64,000 bases of DNA from Phanerodontia chrysosporium. Lineage: Eukaryota > Basidiomycota > Agaricomycetes > Polyporales > Phanerochaetaceae. Positions 35,427 through 46,784 of this stretch are shown piece by piece. The notes under the pieces were generated by a model. The model was not told the origin of the DNA and made no database searches. It saw only the letters and a list, made by a program, of their open reading frames with translations. Every line of letters begins with the position of its first letter. The stretch's first letter is position 1. The DNA lies in NCBI GenBank assembly GCA_001910725.1, contig MJGA01000021.1, positions 372,001 through 436,000 of the forward strand. The letters are read 5' to 3'. The position numbers and the translations under genes were made by a program.

Positions 35427-38094
35427 ATGCCCTTCAAGCTATCTAAGCCATCCCCAGACGAAATCTATGCAGCCAGCCTTCAGTCACTCTGTCTGGGGCG
35501 TCCGATGTGGTACCCCGAACCCCACGAGGCCGGCGAGCCGCAGCTCGGCGACGTGGGCTTCATCGAGGAAGGCGCCTTCGTCAAGCTGTTCAACATTCAC
35601 GAGAACGAGCCGAACACGTTCTGGCCTGTATCGTTCAACAACGAACACCCCTTCCCCCGGGAGCCCCTGCGCATCGACAAGAGGTCCGGCGCACTCGCGC
35701 CCCGACCGTATCCAAGCCACGGCGTCGAGATCAAGACCATCAGTGCCGGGGCGGACATGTGAGTGCGATCGTGACCACGCGAAACCGTTTTCTGACACGG
35801 TGTGGTGCAGCACCGCAGGTCCAGGTGTATCAGCGGGGGTCAGCGCAGACTACAAATGCCATGCCTCGGCTGGAGCCGTGCTCGTGCTCAAGAGCGAGGC
35901 GGACTCCGCGAGGCTCTTTGATCACGAGCCGCTGAAGCGCTACATTCTCCAGCAGCATGACTCGTGGTACACCTACGTGCAGCGCGATCTCGGACAATCG
36001 CTGCGTCAGAAGGGCATCGTTGTCGTCAGAGGCTGGGTCAAGACCTCGGCCGACTGGGCTGTGGCGGCCTTCAGCAAGTCGGAGCTGAGCGGTCAAGTCG
36101 CTGCACACGCGGCGCCGCAGGCGTAGCTGGAGCGCACATCGCCATGTCCTCCGCCTCCTCGACGTCGGATCCCGCCGTCCTCCGCTATGGCCGGCAGTTT
36201 GCTCAGGAGCCCCAGGACAGGGACCGCAGCTCACTCGATCAGCCGCCCACGCCGTCGAGCTCCTCGCAAGCAGGCAGCCCTGCGCCGCCCCGCGACCAAT
36301 GTGTGTTCCTGCGGCGCTACAAGCTGCGCAAGCGATGGTTCCTACCGAGCAAGATCGTCGCGGGCGCAGGATATGACCATCTGCCGGACGGGCGGGACGG
36401 GAGAGACGCTTTCGGAGCTGAGGACGTCACGGATGTAGATGAGGAACAGGACGTCGGGTACATGTGGCGCTACGCAGGCGAGGTGCGTCTCATGCAGCGC
36501 TCACACGGCGGGAGAAGCTCTGACGCTTGCGCAGGGAGGGGTACCCGATCCCTTGGACGTATTACTAGACTACATGCTAGAAGTACGTCAGAACGCTGAG
36601 CGCATGGTGTGCGTGACGCTAATATCCATGCAGGTTACCTCTGCCCGGGTAGTGCTCGCGAGCGATGACGACGTCGCCGTGATCGCTGTGAGCGTTACCA
36701 TAAGCATGTTCTGAAACACGGAAGCTCATATCGAACAGTCAGGAAAGCCGGTCATCGACCTCGCGAGTTATCTCCGCTGGCTGCAGCCACCCGTGATGCT
36801 TGACGGCGAGGGTGAGTGGTCGTTTCAATACATAAGCTGCCATCGCATCTAACCAGTCGCAGTTGGATTCCTACACACAGAGGATATTGTGCGTCACCGA
36901 CAGCTGCGAGAGCTAGGCCCACGCAGGATATCCTATGCCGACCGGATAAAGTGGGCAGGCATCTCGCCGGACGGTTCTGGCCGCGTGAAAGACCTGGAGG
37001 TATTCAAAGACGAGACGGACGACAAACCGAGAAAGGTCAAGACGCTCCTGCTCTCATCTTCCGACAGACAGAAGGATTTTTGCTTCGCCTTTGCTCACTC
37101 CCCGGACGGCAAGCTCATCGCCGCGTCAGTGATGTACGAAGGCGTGCTCGTGTGGCGCGCATCCGACGGGATGCTCCTCCAACGGCTTCAGTACGGCATC
37201 GAGATCACGCCGATGAGCATCACCTTTTCCCCTCGCGGTACCGAGATCCTCTGCGGGTACAAGAGCGCTGCCGTCGCCTGGGACGTCGCAAGCGGTGAGG
37301 AACGTTTGCGCGTCGAGGGGTGCTCTAGCATCAACGCCATCGCCTACTCGCCCGATGGCCGGCTTATTGCGGCCGTATGCAGCGATGATTTCCTCAAGGT
37401 CTGGGATAGCTGCACAGGGGAACAGCAGCACTCATTTGGCCCACTATCCACGTCCATGCCGCATACTACAATCTCCTTCGTCCAGGCAGAGGCTTCGTGC
37501 AAAATCCTCATACAGTGCTTTGATACAATCGAGATATGCGACATCCAGAGTGGGGCGCTGAGCACCTTGGTGGAGCCCGGGGCGAAGCTGTTTTCAGCCC
37601 TCTCACCGCAGGGGGACCGAGTCGTTGTCGCTCGAACACCGGGGAAACAGTGGCCTGAGGTGTGGAGCACACTGGCAGAGGATCACAAGCACATCCTTAC
37701 GCTCAAAGCTGACAAGCCTGTAGGCGCGCCAGTGGGTTTCAGCTCGGATGGCAAGGAGGTTTTTTCCGCATGTAATGAGGACAAGACCATGCGCATATTT
37801 GATGCATGGACTGGCACCCAATTACGGTGGTACCAACTGCGGGGAAGTGGTTTATGGAAATGTGTGTACTCACCAGACGGGGTGTACATTGCAGTTGTCG
37901 GTGTGGGCAATGAAATCTTGCTATATAGCAGGAAGTATGGCCATAATACAAACTATGCAGCGCGCTTCCATGCCTTAGACATAAACCCTGCACTGACGCT
38001 GGCATTTCTGGCAGATAATCGTACCCTCGTTATTTATGTCAACGAATATCCTATACAAGTTGTTGATGTCTGTGCAGTGCTAGAAACAGAATAG
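35427..38094 (+). CDS. P11: full-length N-module/WD40 protein, one apparent frameshift
   Basis: The ATG at 35427 starts MPFKLSKPSPDEIYAASL. Exon 1 has MWYPEPHEAGEPQLGDVGFI, GAFVKLFNI and YPSHGVE and ends in phase 2 at a GTGAGT donor. Exon 2 has SADYKCHASAGAVLVLKSEA, GWVKTSADWAVAAFS, DQCVFLRRYKLRKR and KIVAGAGYDHLPD. One base is missing near 36110, in the same inter-motif linker as in P9. Mini-exons are DPLDVLLDYMLE (36560s), VVLASDDDVAVI (36660s) and LASYLRWLQPPV (36760s). The WD40 exon (about 36855-38094) has RISYADRIKWAGISPD and blade ends VLVWRA, AVAWDV, KVWDS, EICDI, EVWST, RIFDA and LLYSR, ending VVDVCAVLETE. P13 is its closest full relative, and P12 is a relic of the same subtype. Confidence 0.8.
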
Positions 38095-41000
38095 CATACT
38101 GTTGTGGCAATATATCCATATATTGGTTGCGCACTGTTCCACCAGATCAAGCAAAAGGCAGAAGTCTAGACATGCAAAGAACCATGAGTGGTGCCGAGGG
38201 GTGTTATATTGTGACCAAATGACGAGGTGCTGCATGCGGGCGATCGTCACACGCTGGAGGGTGCATCATCCGCGAAAGGTACGACCAGCCCAGCGGGGGA
38301 TTTTCTACGCAGGTTGCGCACCGGCGAACGCACAAGCGGAGTTTGGAGAGCGGTACAGACCACACGGGACCCTGAGAACGCGCGCACGCCACGCCATGCG
38401 CACCGTGATGCATCCGACGGCGGTAGCTCTTACAGAAAGACGATGCGTTGTGCTCGTTTAGGAAACACATCCATGTCGCCGTCGCTCCTCCAATGCCTCT
38501 CGCATCCACCAGGCACGGCGTCGGTCTCGTGTTTAGGTTCGGCCAGCGGGCGGCGGCGACGCTGGAGCATGTAAACTCCGCCGTGCCTCTGCTGTCCAGG
38601 TGCGTCGGTATATGTGGCGACACGCGGCCGTTCTGACCGTATTGCGTCGCAGCACGGGAGCAGCAAACGACCGACGTCGCCTCGTCGGATGTATCCTGGG
38701 TGCTGCCTGTCTGGACGTGCCCGACGTGGATCTCCATGACATGCGTCACACCGGTGTCCTCGCGTCCCGGACATGCAAACCCGCTCGACACCCACGCACA
38801 AGCGAGGCTCCGCGCGTTGCGGCGCCGCCCTCGCTGGAGCCTGTCGCGGGCGGTGGATTCAGCTCCCGTCCTCCGCCGACGCAAGGGCCGGCCGCATTCG
38901 AACGCACCTTTGCTGCACGCTGTCCACCAGCTGTCCGCCGCTGCTCGGCTGCCCTCGAAGATCGCCCACCGTTAATTAAGCTGTCACCGGCTCACCGGGT
39001 GCGCTCCGTTGGGCGAAAGTCGCGCCTCGGCCGACATGCCCGAGGGGCACGGTGGACTCGCAGGTGCTGTCACTGCGCCGCACGATGGCGGACACCCCGC
39101 GCGCAGACGACAGCAAAGCGCTCGCTCCTACCTCTCCCTGGAGGCCGCCGCCGTAGAACGGTGTGGGTCTCTAGACATCGCCTCTGCACTCAGAGCTCTT
39201 CAAACGCGTGTCTCATGCATACACCTGCGCCTATCAGTGCCTTGCACTTGGTACGTACTTCTGGCACGTACATATTCTTTCACTTACCGAAGCAATTATC
39301 ATTAGCGGTATCCGGGGCTGTCCTAAGACCTCTGTACGCGTGATAGCAGCCACACTTGCTGATACACCCGACATCCATGCATCGCGCACACAGCCCTGTA
39401 TCTGTGTCCGGCCACGGTCCTTGTCCCAGATGAGGGCTGCCTAAAGTGCATCCGGCTAGGATGGTCACGCAGAAGGGCTCTCTCTGCATTACTGGCGGTG
39501 CAGGCCGTAGTATCACGATGCAAAGAGCAAGTTCGATGCTGTTGGTCCGCTGAATCTCCAGAGCTGATCCCGGGTCGATTATTCCAGCATTTCCCAAGTG
39601 GCTCGTCATGACCTATCACTATCAGGGTTTCCGACGTACCAACATTGTGCATCCATCTGAAACTTGATTTGCACCCTCGTTTGCTTCGCCCTCCAGCCTT
39701 CTCACTACCAGACATGTGAGAAACGATTGTATGCGGTCAGATGCCGTCGAGCGTTCCTCTGTTGTGAACCACGCGATCTTGGCGGTTGCATCAGCCGTCG
39801 GGAGACTCCCAGACCCGAAGAAGATAACCTTTGCTGGGAGGATAGGGCCATTCCGTGGACGATGCGGGTCTCAATCGCGAATCAGGGAAATGCCAACTAC
39901 ATGGGTTCCCCTAAGCAAAGATGTCTCAACGGTGAGTCGATCGTTGCCGTCCTCAACCTGGCATTTGTAATCAACTACAGGCAGTACTTTGTGTTACCTG
40001 CAGGCCATCACTGCACGTCGTCCTCGCCCTATCATTTCACCTATCCACCGCAGTCCACCGCCGCCCGGGGCCATCTCGCACGCTGCCTGCTGCGCGCAAT
40101 GCCGCCCACAACGACACCGCCTCACCCGTTCTACTGCCACGCCCGCCGCGCGCCACACCGGACGTGCACGACGCGGCCGCGTTCTGTGCAACGACACTCG
40201 ATGCGGCCGTGTGCCCCACGACGCTGCGCGTCCGGGTCGGGCCAGGGACAGCGGCTAGGCGAGGGCAGCGCACCCACGCCCTTGTCGCAGGAGGCCACGC
40301 GCATATGCTGGTGCGATTGCGCCCGGAGGCGAGGAGGCTCCGCGCGTCCCGCCGCTCGCGCGCTGCCACCACGGAGCACACCACAGCAGGGGCCGCGCCC
40401 TCCGGCGCACCCCCGCTGCGGTCCCAACCCAAAGGCCTGGCCACCCCCTCGCCGCGCGGCGCGCCTCGTCGCGGGGCAGACCGCCCTCCTGGTGCCGAGA
40501 TGCGGCGCGTCGCCCGCCTGTGCGCGGGTGCTGCGCTACAGTCGCGCGCCGCATCGTTGCTTCCCTGCCGTCGCGCGCACCGCCCCCTGCGACAGCGCAA
40601 CAGCGCACGCGCGCGCGGGGCGTACCGCCCCGCATGGGGTGCAGTGCCTGGCAGCGCACGTTGTAGGCGCAGCGAGCTCCTCCCCCGTGGGAGGCCCGAG
40701 GTGCTGCCCCAAAGAGGGGCCCCGGAGAGATTATTGGCCCCTGGGTGGACTCCCTATCCTCGTGGCCTTCTCCCGCAGCCAGGTGTCCGGCGGGATGCGA
40801 CCCCGGTCGGAGAGGGCTCCGGGCGCCCTGGTACAACGACGGGACGCGCAGGTGCGGCGGCCGCAGGCATGTGCGAGCGATCTGTGCGCGGACGGCCCGC
40901 CCAACGTGCAGGTCACGGGGACAGGGTGCAGCGCGAGGGTGCGGGAGAGCCGGGTGCCATTCGCAGGATGCGTGGGGCGGGATCTGAGCGAGGTGCAGAT

Positions 41001-41942
41001 GCCGTCGACCGCGCGCTCGCTGACCGCGCATTGTCTGGTCGCCGGGGTCCTCCGCAGGGCAATTAACGGCCCATCTGTTGCGCACACCCGGAGTGCCTGC
41101 GCCTGCGTCAGTGCGCGTCAGGTGGCCTGCACGGCGCCACGGGCACGCCGCGACCGCCCCGCGACGCCGCCTCCGATTTCGGCGACGGACGCAGGGGCAC
41201 TCGGCCCCTCAGGCCTCGGGACAAGGTTCGACGCGTCGTGCGCCCCAACAGATCTGTGCCAGCGGCAACTGTTCGCACCCTCCTGCGGGGGCTGCGCGCA
41301 GCTATCAATGATGCCTGCGTGATGCCGCTGTGGGAGCCCCATGCGGGCGTGTGGCTGCTGTTCACAGCCCGCGGAAGGCTTCTGAGCGGAGATGTGTCTT
41401 ACGTGGACTCCGCCGGGGGCGGGGGGGCGGGGGCGGGGCGGCGCCGGAACCAGGCTTGCGCAGGCACTCGCCAGTGTGCCCGTGCGCGCTGTGCGCCCCT
41501 CGACAACTGGACACCCTGCCAGCTGTCCGGGTCGGTCGCTTTTAAAGCGTCCTCGCCCCTGTATGGCTCTCGATGGCACCAGCAGAGGGCGGCGGCTGCA
41601 TCGTTGGTGCACCCAGCAGCATCTGACTTTGCCATCCAGACAGCATCGCCAAACCGGGCTAGACCATCGCGGTCTTTCGGGCTGGGCGGTGATGCAGCAG
41701 GCATCCGGGCCCTCCGCACGCGGTCAGCGCCCACACGCAGGGCCACACCCTCTGGCGTTCCCACGCGAACGCGCAAAGTCGACAATGCGGAGATCTCAGA
41801 TGCTCGCTTCTGATCGCGCTGGCACGGTGTTTCCTAGTGCAGACACGCACCGGCTGGTGCATACATATATCACCGGCTGTGGATCCAGTAGTACTCAAAT
41901 TCGTCGCCCCTCATCCTGCCCGCCCAGTCTAGCCCGTCAGCC
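38095..41942. other. GC-rich duplicated non-gene stretch in arm A
   Basis: No recognisable protein domain was found. Many ORFs are open on both strands, including one of 552 codons, but they overlap in several frames as expected from high GC. One feature deserves attention. At 39862-39931 a 70 nt open segment (23 codons, starting ATG) is followed by a 49 bp GTGAGT..TACAG interval. The same layout (70 nt, then 52 bp) is conserved in arm B at 58406-58285. About half of the 23 codons differ in meaning between the arms, so protein-level constraint is weak. The last 600 bp are the promoter module of Z1. Confidence 0.5.
41320..41942 (+). promoter_or_regulatory. Upstream module of Z1 (copy 1 of 3)
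   Basis: The same module, in the same position relative to the ATG, lies upstream of Z2 and Z3. Shared landmarks are a GGCTTCTG.GCGGAGATG block followed by TCTTACGTGGACTCCGCC, a CGGTCTTTC block, a CGTGTTTCCTA-like block and GGCTGTGGATCCAG near the start site. In this copy the TATA run of the others is altered to CATATATC (about 41867-41874). Confidence 0.6.
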
Positions 41943-42535
41943 ATGCCCGCCGCGCAGAGCCCAGAGCATGTCACCCTCCCCAGCATCGAGGGAATGTTCC
42001 CAGGTCCGTCGCGTATCGTGCCCGTCGCCACCTGCGACTCACCCTCCCGCACAGCGGAGCTCCTCGGCCTCTCACCGCAACGCGGCCTGCGATTGCCGCA
42101 GCCAGCCAGCCCGCCACGGCACCCTGCCGCGGCGCCGGCGGGCCATTCTGACGAGGCGCGGAGGCTCGTGTGTCCCACGTGTGGGAAGGTGTTCGACCGG
42201 CCTAGCAGCCTCGCGGTGCACCTCAACACGCACTCCGGCGACAAACGTACGTCTGCAACGCTTTCGGATCATAGCCACCAAACTGCTGTGTTCATAATGA
42301 TGAAAAAGTGTATGAGTGCCCTTTCCCCGGGTGCCGCCGCCGCTTCACCGTGAACGCGAACATGCGCCGCCACCTGCGCAACCACACCGCGCCTGTGAGC
42401 CCGCTCCACACTCCCTTGCTGTGCACGCACGCTCACGTCTGCGCCACGCGCGCCATACCTGCTCGCCACGGCGTCCGTTTGCCCTGCATGCGCGCCCGCC
42501 GTGCACGCTTCCAGGCGCGCCAGCGAGGGCAATGA
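41943..42535 (+). CDS. Z1: C2H2 zinc-finger protein, 159 aa, three exons
   Basis: Exons 41943-42003, 42055-42246 and 42309-42535 total 480 nt without a break. The protein starts MPAAQSPEHVTLPSIEGMFP (leader motif LPSIEGMFP). Two fingers follow: VCPTCGKVFDRPSSLAVHLNTH (C-x2-C-x12-H-x3-H) and YECPFPGCRRRFTVNANMRRH (C-x4-C type). The fingers are split by the second intron, whose AAG acceptor is unusual. The short Arg-rich tail is unlike Z2 and Z3, as homology to the Z3 arm ends just after finger 2. Two adjacent fingers with basic residues suggest a nuclear DNA-binding protein; the target is unknown. Confidence 0.75.
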
Positions 42536-45500
42536 GGCTGGGGACAGCGCGTCCTGCACGCGCAGCGCCGGCCCCATTGCAGACACGGCTTGTGCCGCAG
42601 CTGCTGCTACGCTCATAAGCAGCTCTCTCACGAAATACGTCCTCTCGCGTCGGCAGGAGGGATCACGCACGGCCGATCCGCAGCACGGAGGCCCCGCGTG
42701 TGCGCCGTGGAACGCACCCAGGCCTGTTCCTGTGTCTCTCCGCGGCCTGTCCGTCATGCACAGTGTCCCAGCTCTCCGCTAGCGATGCGTGCACACTTGC
42801 CCGAGATACGGTCTGGGCCTGCAGTGCTTTGCGGGTCGCCCGCACACAGCGTGCCCTCGGTGTCAGTGACGGACGGGCGTGATCGCACGCGCGGGGCGCT
42901 GTCTGTGTTCTGCGCAGGCTGGGGTGTGCGGGAGCGCCAGGTGCACGCTGCGCGTCGTGTGTGTCTCGGGGGCGTGGGCGAGCCGGCTGTGGCAGGACGT
43001 GGGCGAGCCGGCTGTGGCAGGACGTGGGCGAGCCGGCTGTGGCAGGACGTGGGGGCACGCCTGGGGCGGCTGCATGCGGCGTCCGGTGGGCGAAGCACGG
43101 AAACGCGAGGTGTATACGTGGTCTGGCGGGGCCGTTCCTCGCCCTCGTCACCGAAACAGGGCGTCGAAGAGGATACATGGGGGTGGCTGGGACGTCCTCG
43201 GTAGATGTCGTGTCTCTGTAGAATGATGACCGCAGAGCTCTGAACTCGACCCTATTGGCGCCTCTCTCGACTGCTTGTCCGTCACGGTCGTGTTGGCGGG
43301 ACGTTTGTCTCGTGCAGGGTTCGGCGGTGCGGTTGGAGGAGCCACACATCGTGGGAGGTTCGCACCCTGCCGAGTTGTTGATCCCGCGTTCCCATGCTCC
43401 CGCCATCTTTGCCATGTTCTTCTTTCTTTTTTCTTGACCGACAACGCGCTGCTACGTTGCGAAACCCAGTGCACGGTCAGTCCTCGCACGTCCACGCGCA
43501 GGCGCTATTTTCCTGCACTTGCCTTGGCTAGACCTGTGGCACAACGCAGGAGACGCGTGTTTGTGCAGACGGCCCAGGACGCGGTGTGGACATCCGCGTC
43601 GGAGCAGCAGGGCAACATGCCTCGCCAGGACGCGCCCTTCCCGGGAGTCTGCGCGTGGTGCGCAGTTGCATGCGCCGCATTGCAGGCGTCCCCCCTGAAG
43701 CAAGATGCCGCCGTGCACGCTCCGCGGAAGGCTCGCGGGACGGGGCTTTGGAGGGGCGACGGCGACGTGGCAGAGTGCACGCCGACGAATGCGGCCCGCG
43801 GAGCCGAGAATGGGGCGGCGACGAGGAGCGTGCAAACTCCGCCGGGGCTCCTCGAGCATAGGTGGACAGCCGCTCGCGCTGGGGCGGGCATCACCAATAG
43901 CGTTCATTGCATGGACCTAGACGCGTCATCCCCGGCGTGCTATTCATGGCGCGGCCAGAGGCAGGGGCCGAATGGAGGCAGATGAACGATTTCGTCAGGT
44001 ACGTCGCTGTATGCACGCTACGTCGATCGAGGCAGCGCCGACGGCAAGGCCGACGCGCTCTGCATCGCACCAGGGGGCGAGGTCCCGCTGACAGCTTGTG
44101 CTCGCGTACGCCCGAGCCCTGCGCGCTGCCCATCGACGGCCGCGGGGGCCCGCGGGCGCGCCAGCATCGGCCCATCAGTCTCGCTGACCCGGAGTCGCCG
44201 CTGGACGCCACTGCTCGGTTCCCTGTGCGCCGGCGCAGATCCCCGGCTGTCTTTCAGTTAGGCTGTCTCCCGCTAGCGCACGCAGCGCCGTCCAATGGCT
44301 CGTCGTGTTCTCGCCCTCTGGGCAGCGGAGCGGCGTCTTGGTCGTTTGTCGGCGTGCCACTCGTCTCCGAGCAGGTCTCTGAATGCTTGACCTGCTCCCA
44401 AGCCCTGGAGGTCAAGGAGTCGGATGAGCGTAGATGCAAAGAGAACAGTTCACATCTAGGCTGGTAAGACATCGCGTGCCGTCACAGCTCGTGTCTGCAG
44501 TCCCGCCGACCTCAGGAGGCAGCCCTCTATACGCGTTAGGAACGCGTACCCGGCATTCTTTGAGGCTCAGCGCTCACGATCGCGCTCGGTGCGCCTTGCC
44601 GTCGTGCAGTTGATGCCTCGCCGCGCGTGCTGCCCCATCGTGGCTGCTCGCAGCTTTACCGCCGCCCCTGCGAAGCCGCGTCTCGCCCAGTAACGCGCGC
44701 GCGCCCCCCTGTGCAGACACCGCACCGCCCGAAGGCTGTCTCTGTGCGGTCTGCGCACTCGGGCGTGGGCGTGGGCGCGGGCCCGCCCTCCTGGCGGCGT
44801 TGCGCGGCGCAGGTGCTCTGTGTGCTGGTGCATGGGGTGCGCTAGCGACCGCGGCGCCGCTCGTCTCCCCCGGCCGGAATGCCCGATGAGACCGCGAGAA
44901 TGCGGCGGAGCGAGGCTGGCGACGCGTGTCCGAGAACCTCGGAACGGCGAGCGGCCTGCCACACGGACTGGAACGTCTCACCGTCCTCGTGCCCGGCGCA
45001 CCCGGCGTCGCCGCACCACGAACGCAGAACAAGGGCAGCCGGCGCGCACGACCCGGGGACAAGGGAGCCAGCACCGCGCGGACGATCGACCGCAGATCGC
45101 GCGCCATATTCGACACGAGCCCAGAGCGTGCAGCGCACCGCCGGCAGGCGCGCTCGGGCGGGCGACGATCAACGTGCGCCCGTGCCCTGCCCGTGCCCCC
45201 CGCCCGGGTACCGCCTGGGCCCCGGAGGCCGTCGTGGCCCCGAGGACTGTGAGGGCGCCTGCTGCGCGCGGCCATGGGCGCAGCGCTCTGCAGGGCCGTG
45301 TCTCCCCGCCGCGCGCGCCTTGCACACACCGAACTGTGCCCCCACCACGGCCGGACGGCACGCGCGCGCGCGCGCGTATGGGCTGCGACGGCGGCTGGCG
45401 CTGCGGGCCTCCGTGCGGGGATGCCCCGATTGCACGCGTGGGCCGGATATGGCAGCCGTTGTCGGGAGCAGCCAGGCGCATCATGCTTCGCGGGTGCCTG

Positions 45501-46144
45501 CCCCCGAGAAGCTGATCGCCCCGGCGCCCGCAGTGCGGGCAGCCCGCGGTGTCCGCCTGGCAGGCACGCTCGCACGCACGCACCGTGCAGCCGCGCGTGC
45601 GTGCATCCTGCTAGGTTTTCTGCTGCAGCCGGGCTCGGCGAGCGGGCTCCCTGTTCGTCTTATGGCACCCGTTTTTGGGCACCCGAGCACCCCCTTGTCC
45701 GTCCCGCGCCGGGTCCCACGGGCCACCGGGCACGGGCGCACGGGCGCCGCCAGGGGATCCTCGAGGCTGGAGGGTAAATCACCATCATGATCAGCTCTGG
45801 GAGGGCGGCGGGAGGCCCGCGTGCTGTTTGCGGGCGTTGGTGGGATCCGGGCAATGAGGCAGATTGCGGTCAACGTCGTTTCATTAACCGCACACTTGTC
45901 TGGTCGCCGCGCCATACGCTCCCACTGAGCGGTGGCCCGTGTGTGTCGCCCTTTCGGCGGAAACGCAGCCTCCACGCCGTCATACCCACCGCAACAGTGT
46001 CCTGCAGCGCGTGCTCGCCGGTGCTCCGACGCATGCGGTGCGCGCAGGCATCATCCTCGGTGGCCCGTCCTGGCTCTCCATAACGACACGGTTGGGCGTG
46101 CTATCTGCGAGCCGCTGTTCGCCCCGCGGCGGCCGTTTGGGACG
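42536..46144. other. GC-rich stretch without a supported gene
   Basis: About 3.6 kb with very high GC and open frames on both strands but no recognisable domain. The part around 43720-43870 shares blocks (GGCTTTGGAGGGGCGACGGC, then a stretch with AACTCCGCC) with both arms of inverted duplication 2 near 38550 and 59530-59690, so it is a partial third copy. It also holds the 25 bp tandem repeat at 42973. Confidence 0.45.
42973..43055 (+). repeat. 25 bp tandem repeat, three full copies
   Basis: The unit CGTGGGCGAGCCGGCTGTGG plus CAGGA is repeated exactly at 42973, 42998 and 43023, followed by a partial fourth copy from 43048. There is no unrelated spacer between copies, so it is a minisatellite. 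Confidence 0.9.
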
Positions 46145-46784
46145 CTGTCAATGTTGATACTGCCGTGGGAGTCCCCACGCACGGGCATGTGGCTGCTGCC
46201 CAAGCTTTCACAGCCCGCAAGAAGGCTTCTGAGCGGAGATGCGTCTTACGTGGACTCCGCCGAGGGCGGCGGCGGCGCAATCAGGCTCGCACAGGGCAGC
46301 CCCCGGTGCCCGTGTCCGCTGTGCGGCTCCAACAACGGCGCACTCTGCAGTCGCCCCCGCCACCGGCGTGCGGCTCCTGCGGCCGTCTCGCCATGCGTCG
46401 CCCGTGGGCAACCGCGACAGAGCGGCGCCCGTATCGTGCGTGCACCGCGCAGGATCTGACTTTTCACATCCGAATACAATTGCTGAACCTTGTTGGACCC
46501 TCTCGGTCTTTCCGCCTGGGCGATGATGCTGCTAGGCCCCCGGACCCTACGCACGCAGCAGCGCCCGCATGCAGGGCCGCGCCATCTGCCGTTCCCACGC
46601 GAACGCCCCAAGTCGACAGTGCGGAGATCTCAGATGCCTCGCCTCTGATCGTGCCGGCGCCGTGTTTCCTAGTACAGACAAGCACTGGCATCACCGGCTG
46701 GTATATATAAACGGCTGTGGATCCAGGTGTATTCGTATTCTTCGTCCCTGATTTCGCCCCGCCGCTTAGCCTGCACACCCAGCG
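46145..46784 (+). promoter_or_regulatory. Upstream module of Z2 (copy 2 of 3)
   Basis: It shares the same blocks as the Z1 and Z3 upstream modules, including GGCTTCTGAGCGGAGATGCG, TCTTACGTGGACTCCGCC, CGTGTTTCCTAGTACAGAC and CGGCTGTGGATCCAGGTG. Here only the upstream module and the zinc-finger gene are duplicated; the rest of the long arm is absent. Confidence 0.65.
46703..46711 (+). promoter_or_regulatory. TATA box of Z2
   Basis: TATATATAA lies 74 bp upstream of the ATG at 46785, followed by the conserved ACGGCTGTGGATCC block that is also found near Z1 and Z3. Its position and conservation support a core promoter. Confidence 0.6.

Larger units (their letters stand above)
37940..42390. repeat. 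Inverted duplication 2, arm A
   Basis: Read forward, this segment matches the reverse complement of arm B (55900-61610). The match starts inside the last WD40 blade of P11 and continues through its 3' flank (shared GTAGAC/TAGACATGCAAAGA blocks). It then covers a GC-rich 3.7 kb stretch and the C2H2 gene Z1 up to its second finger. Beyond about 42390 the arms differ. Arm A lacks the 1.43 kb insert present in arm B; its uninterrupted target lies at about 38218-38222. Confidence 0.8.

Noticed and set aside
1..38094. Calling the array a NACHT or NB-ARC (NLR) cluster
   Set aside because: I found no P-loop (GxxxxGK[ST]), Walker B or other nucleotide-binding motif between the N-module and the WD40 part of any member.
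39664..41322. 552-codon open frame in arm A, and similar frames at 57097-58086 and 56277-57344
   Set aside because: High GC opens several overlapping frames on both strands. The translations lack domains and have unlikely Arg/Ala/Pro composition. Their likeness between the arms follows from DNA similarity alone.
42973..43055. CRISPR array
   Set aside because: The repeats are directly adjacent with no spacers, and the genome is eukaryotic.
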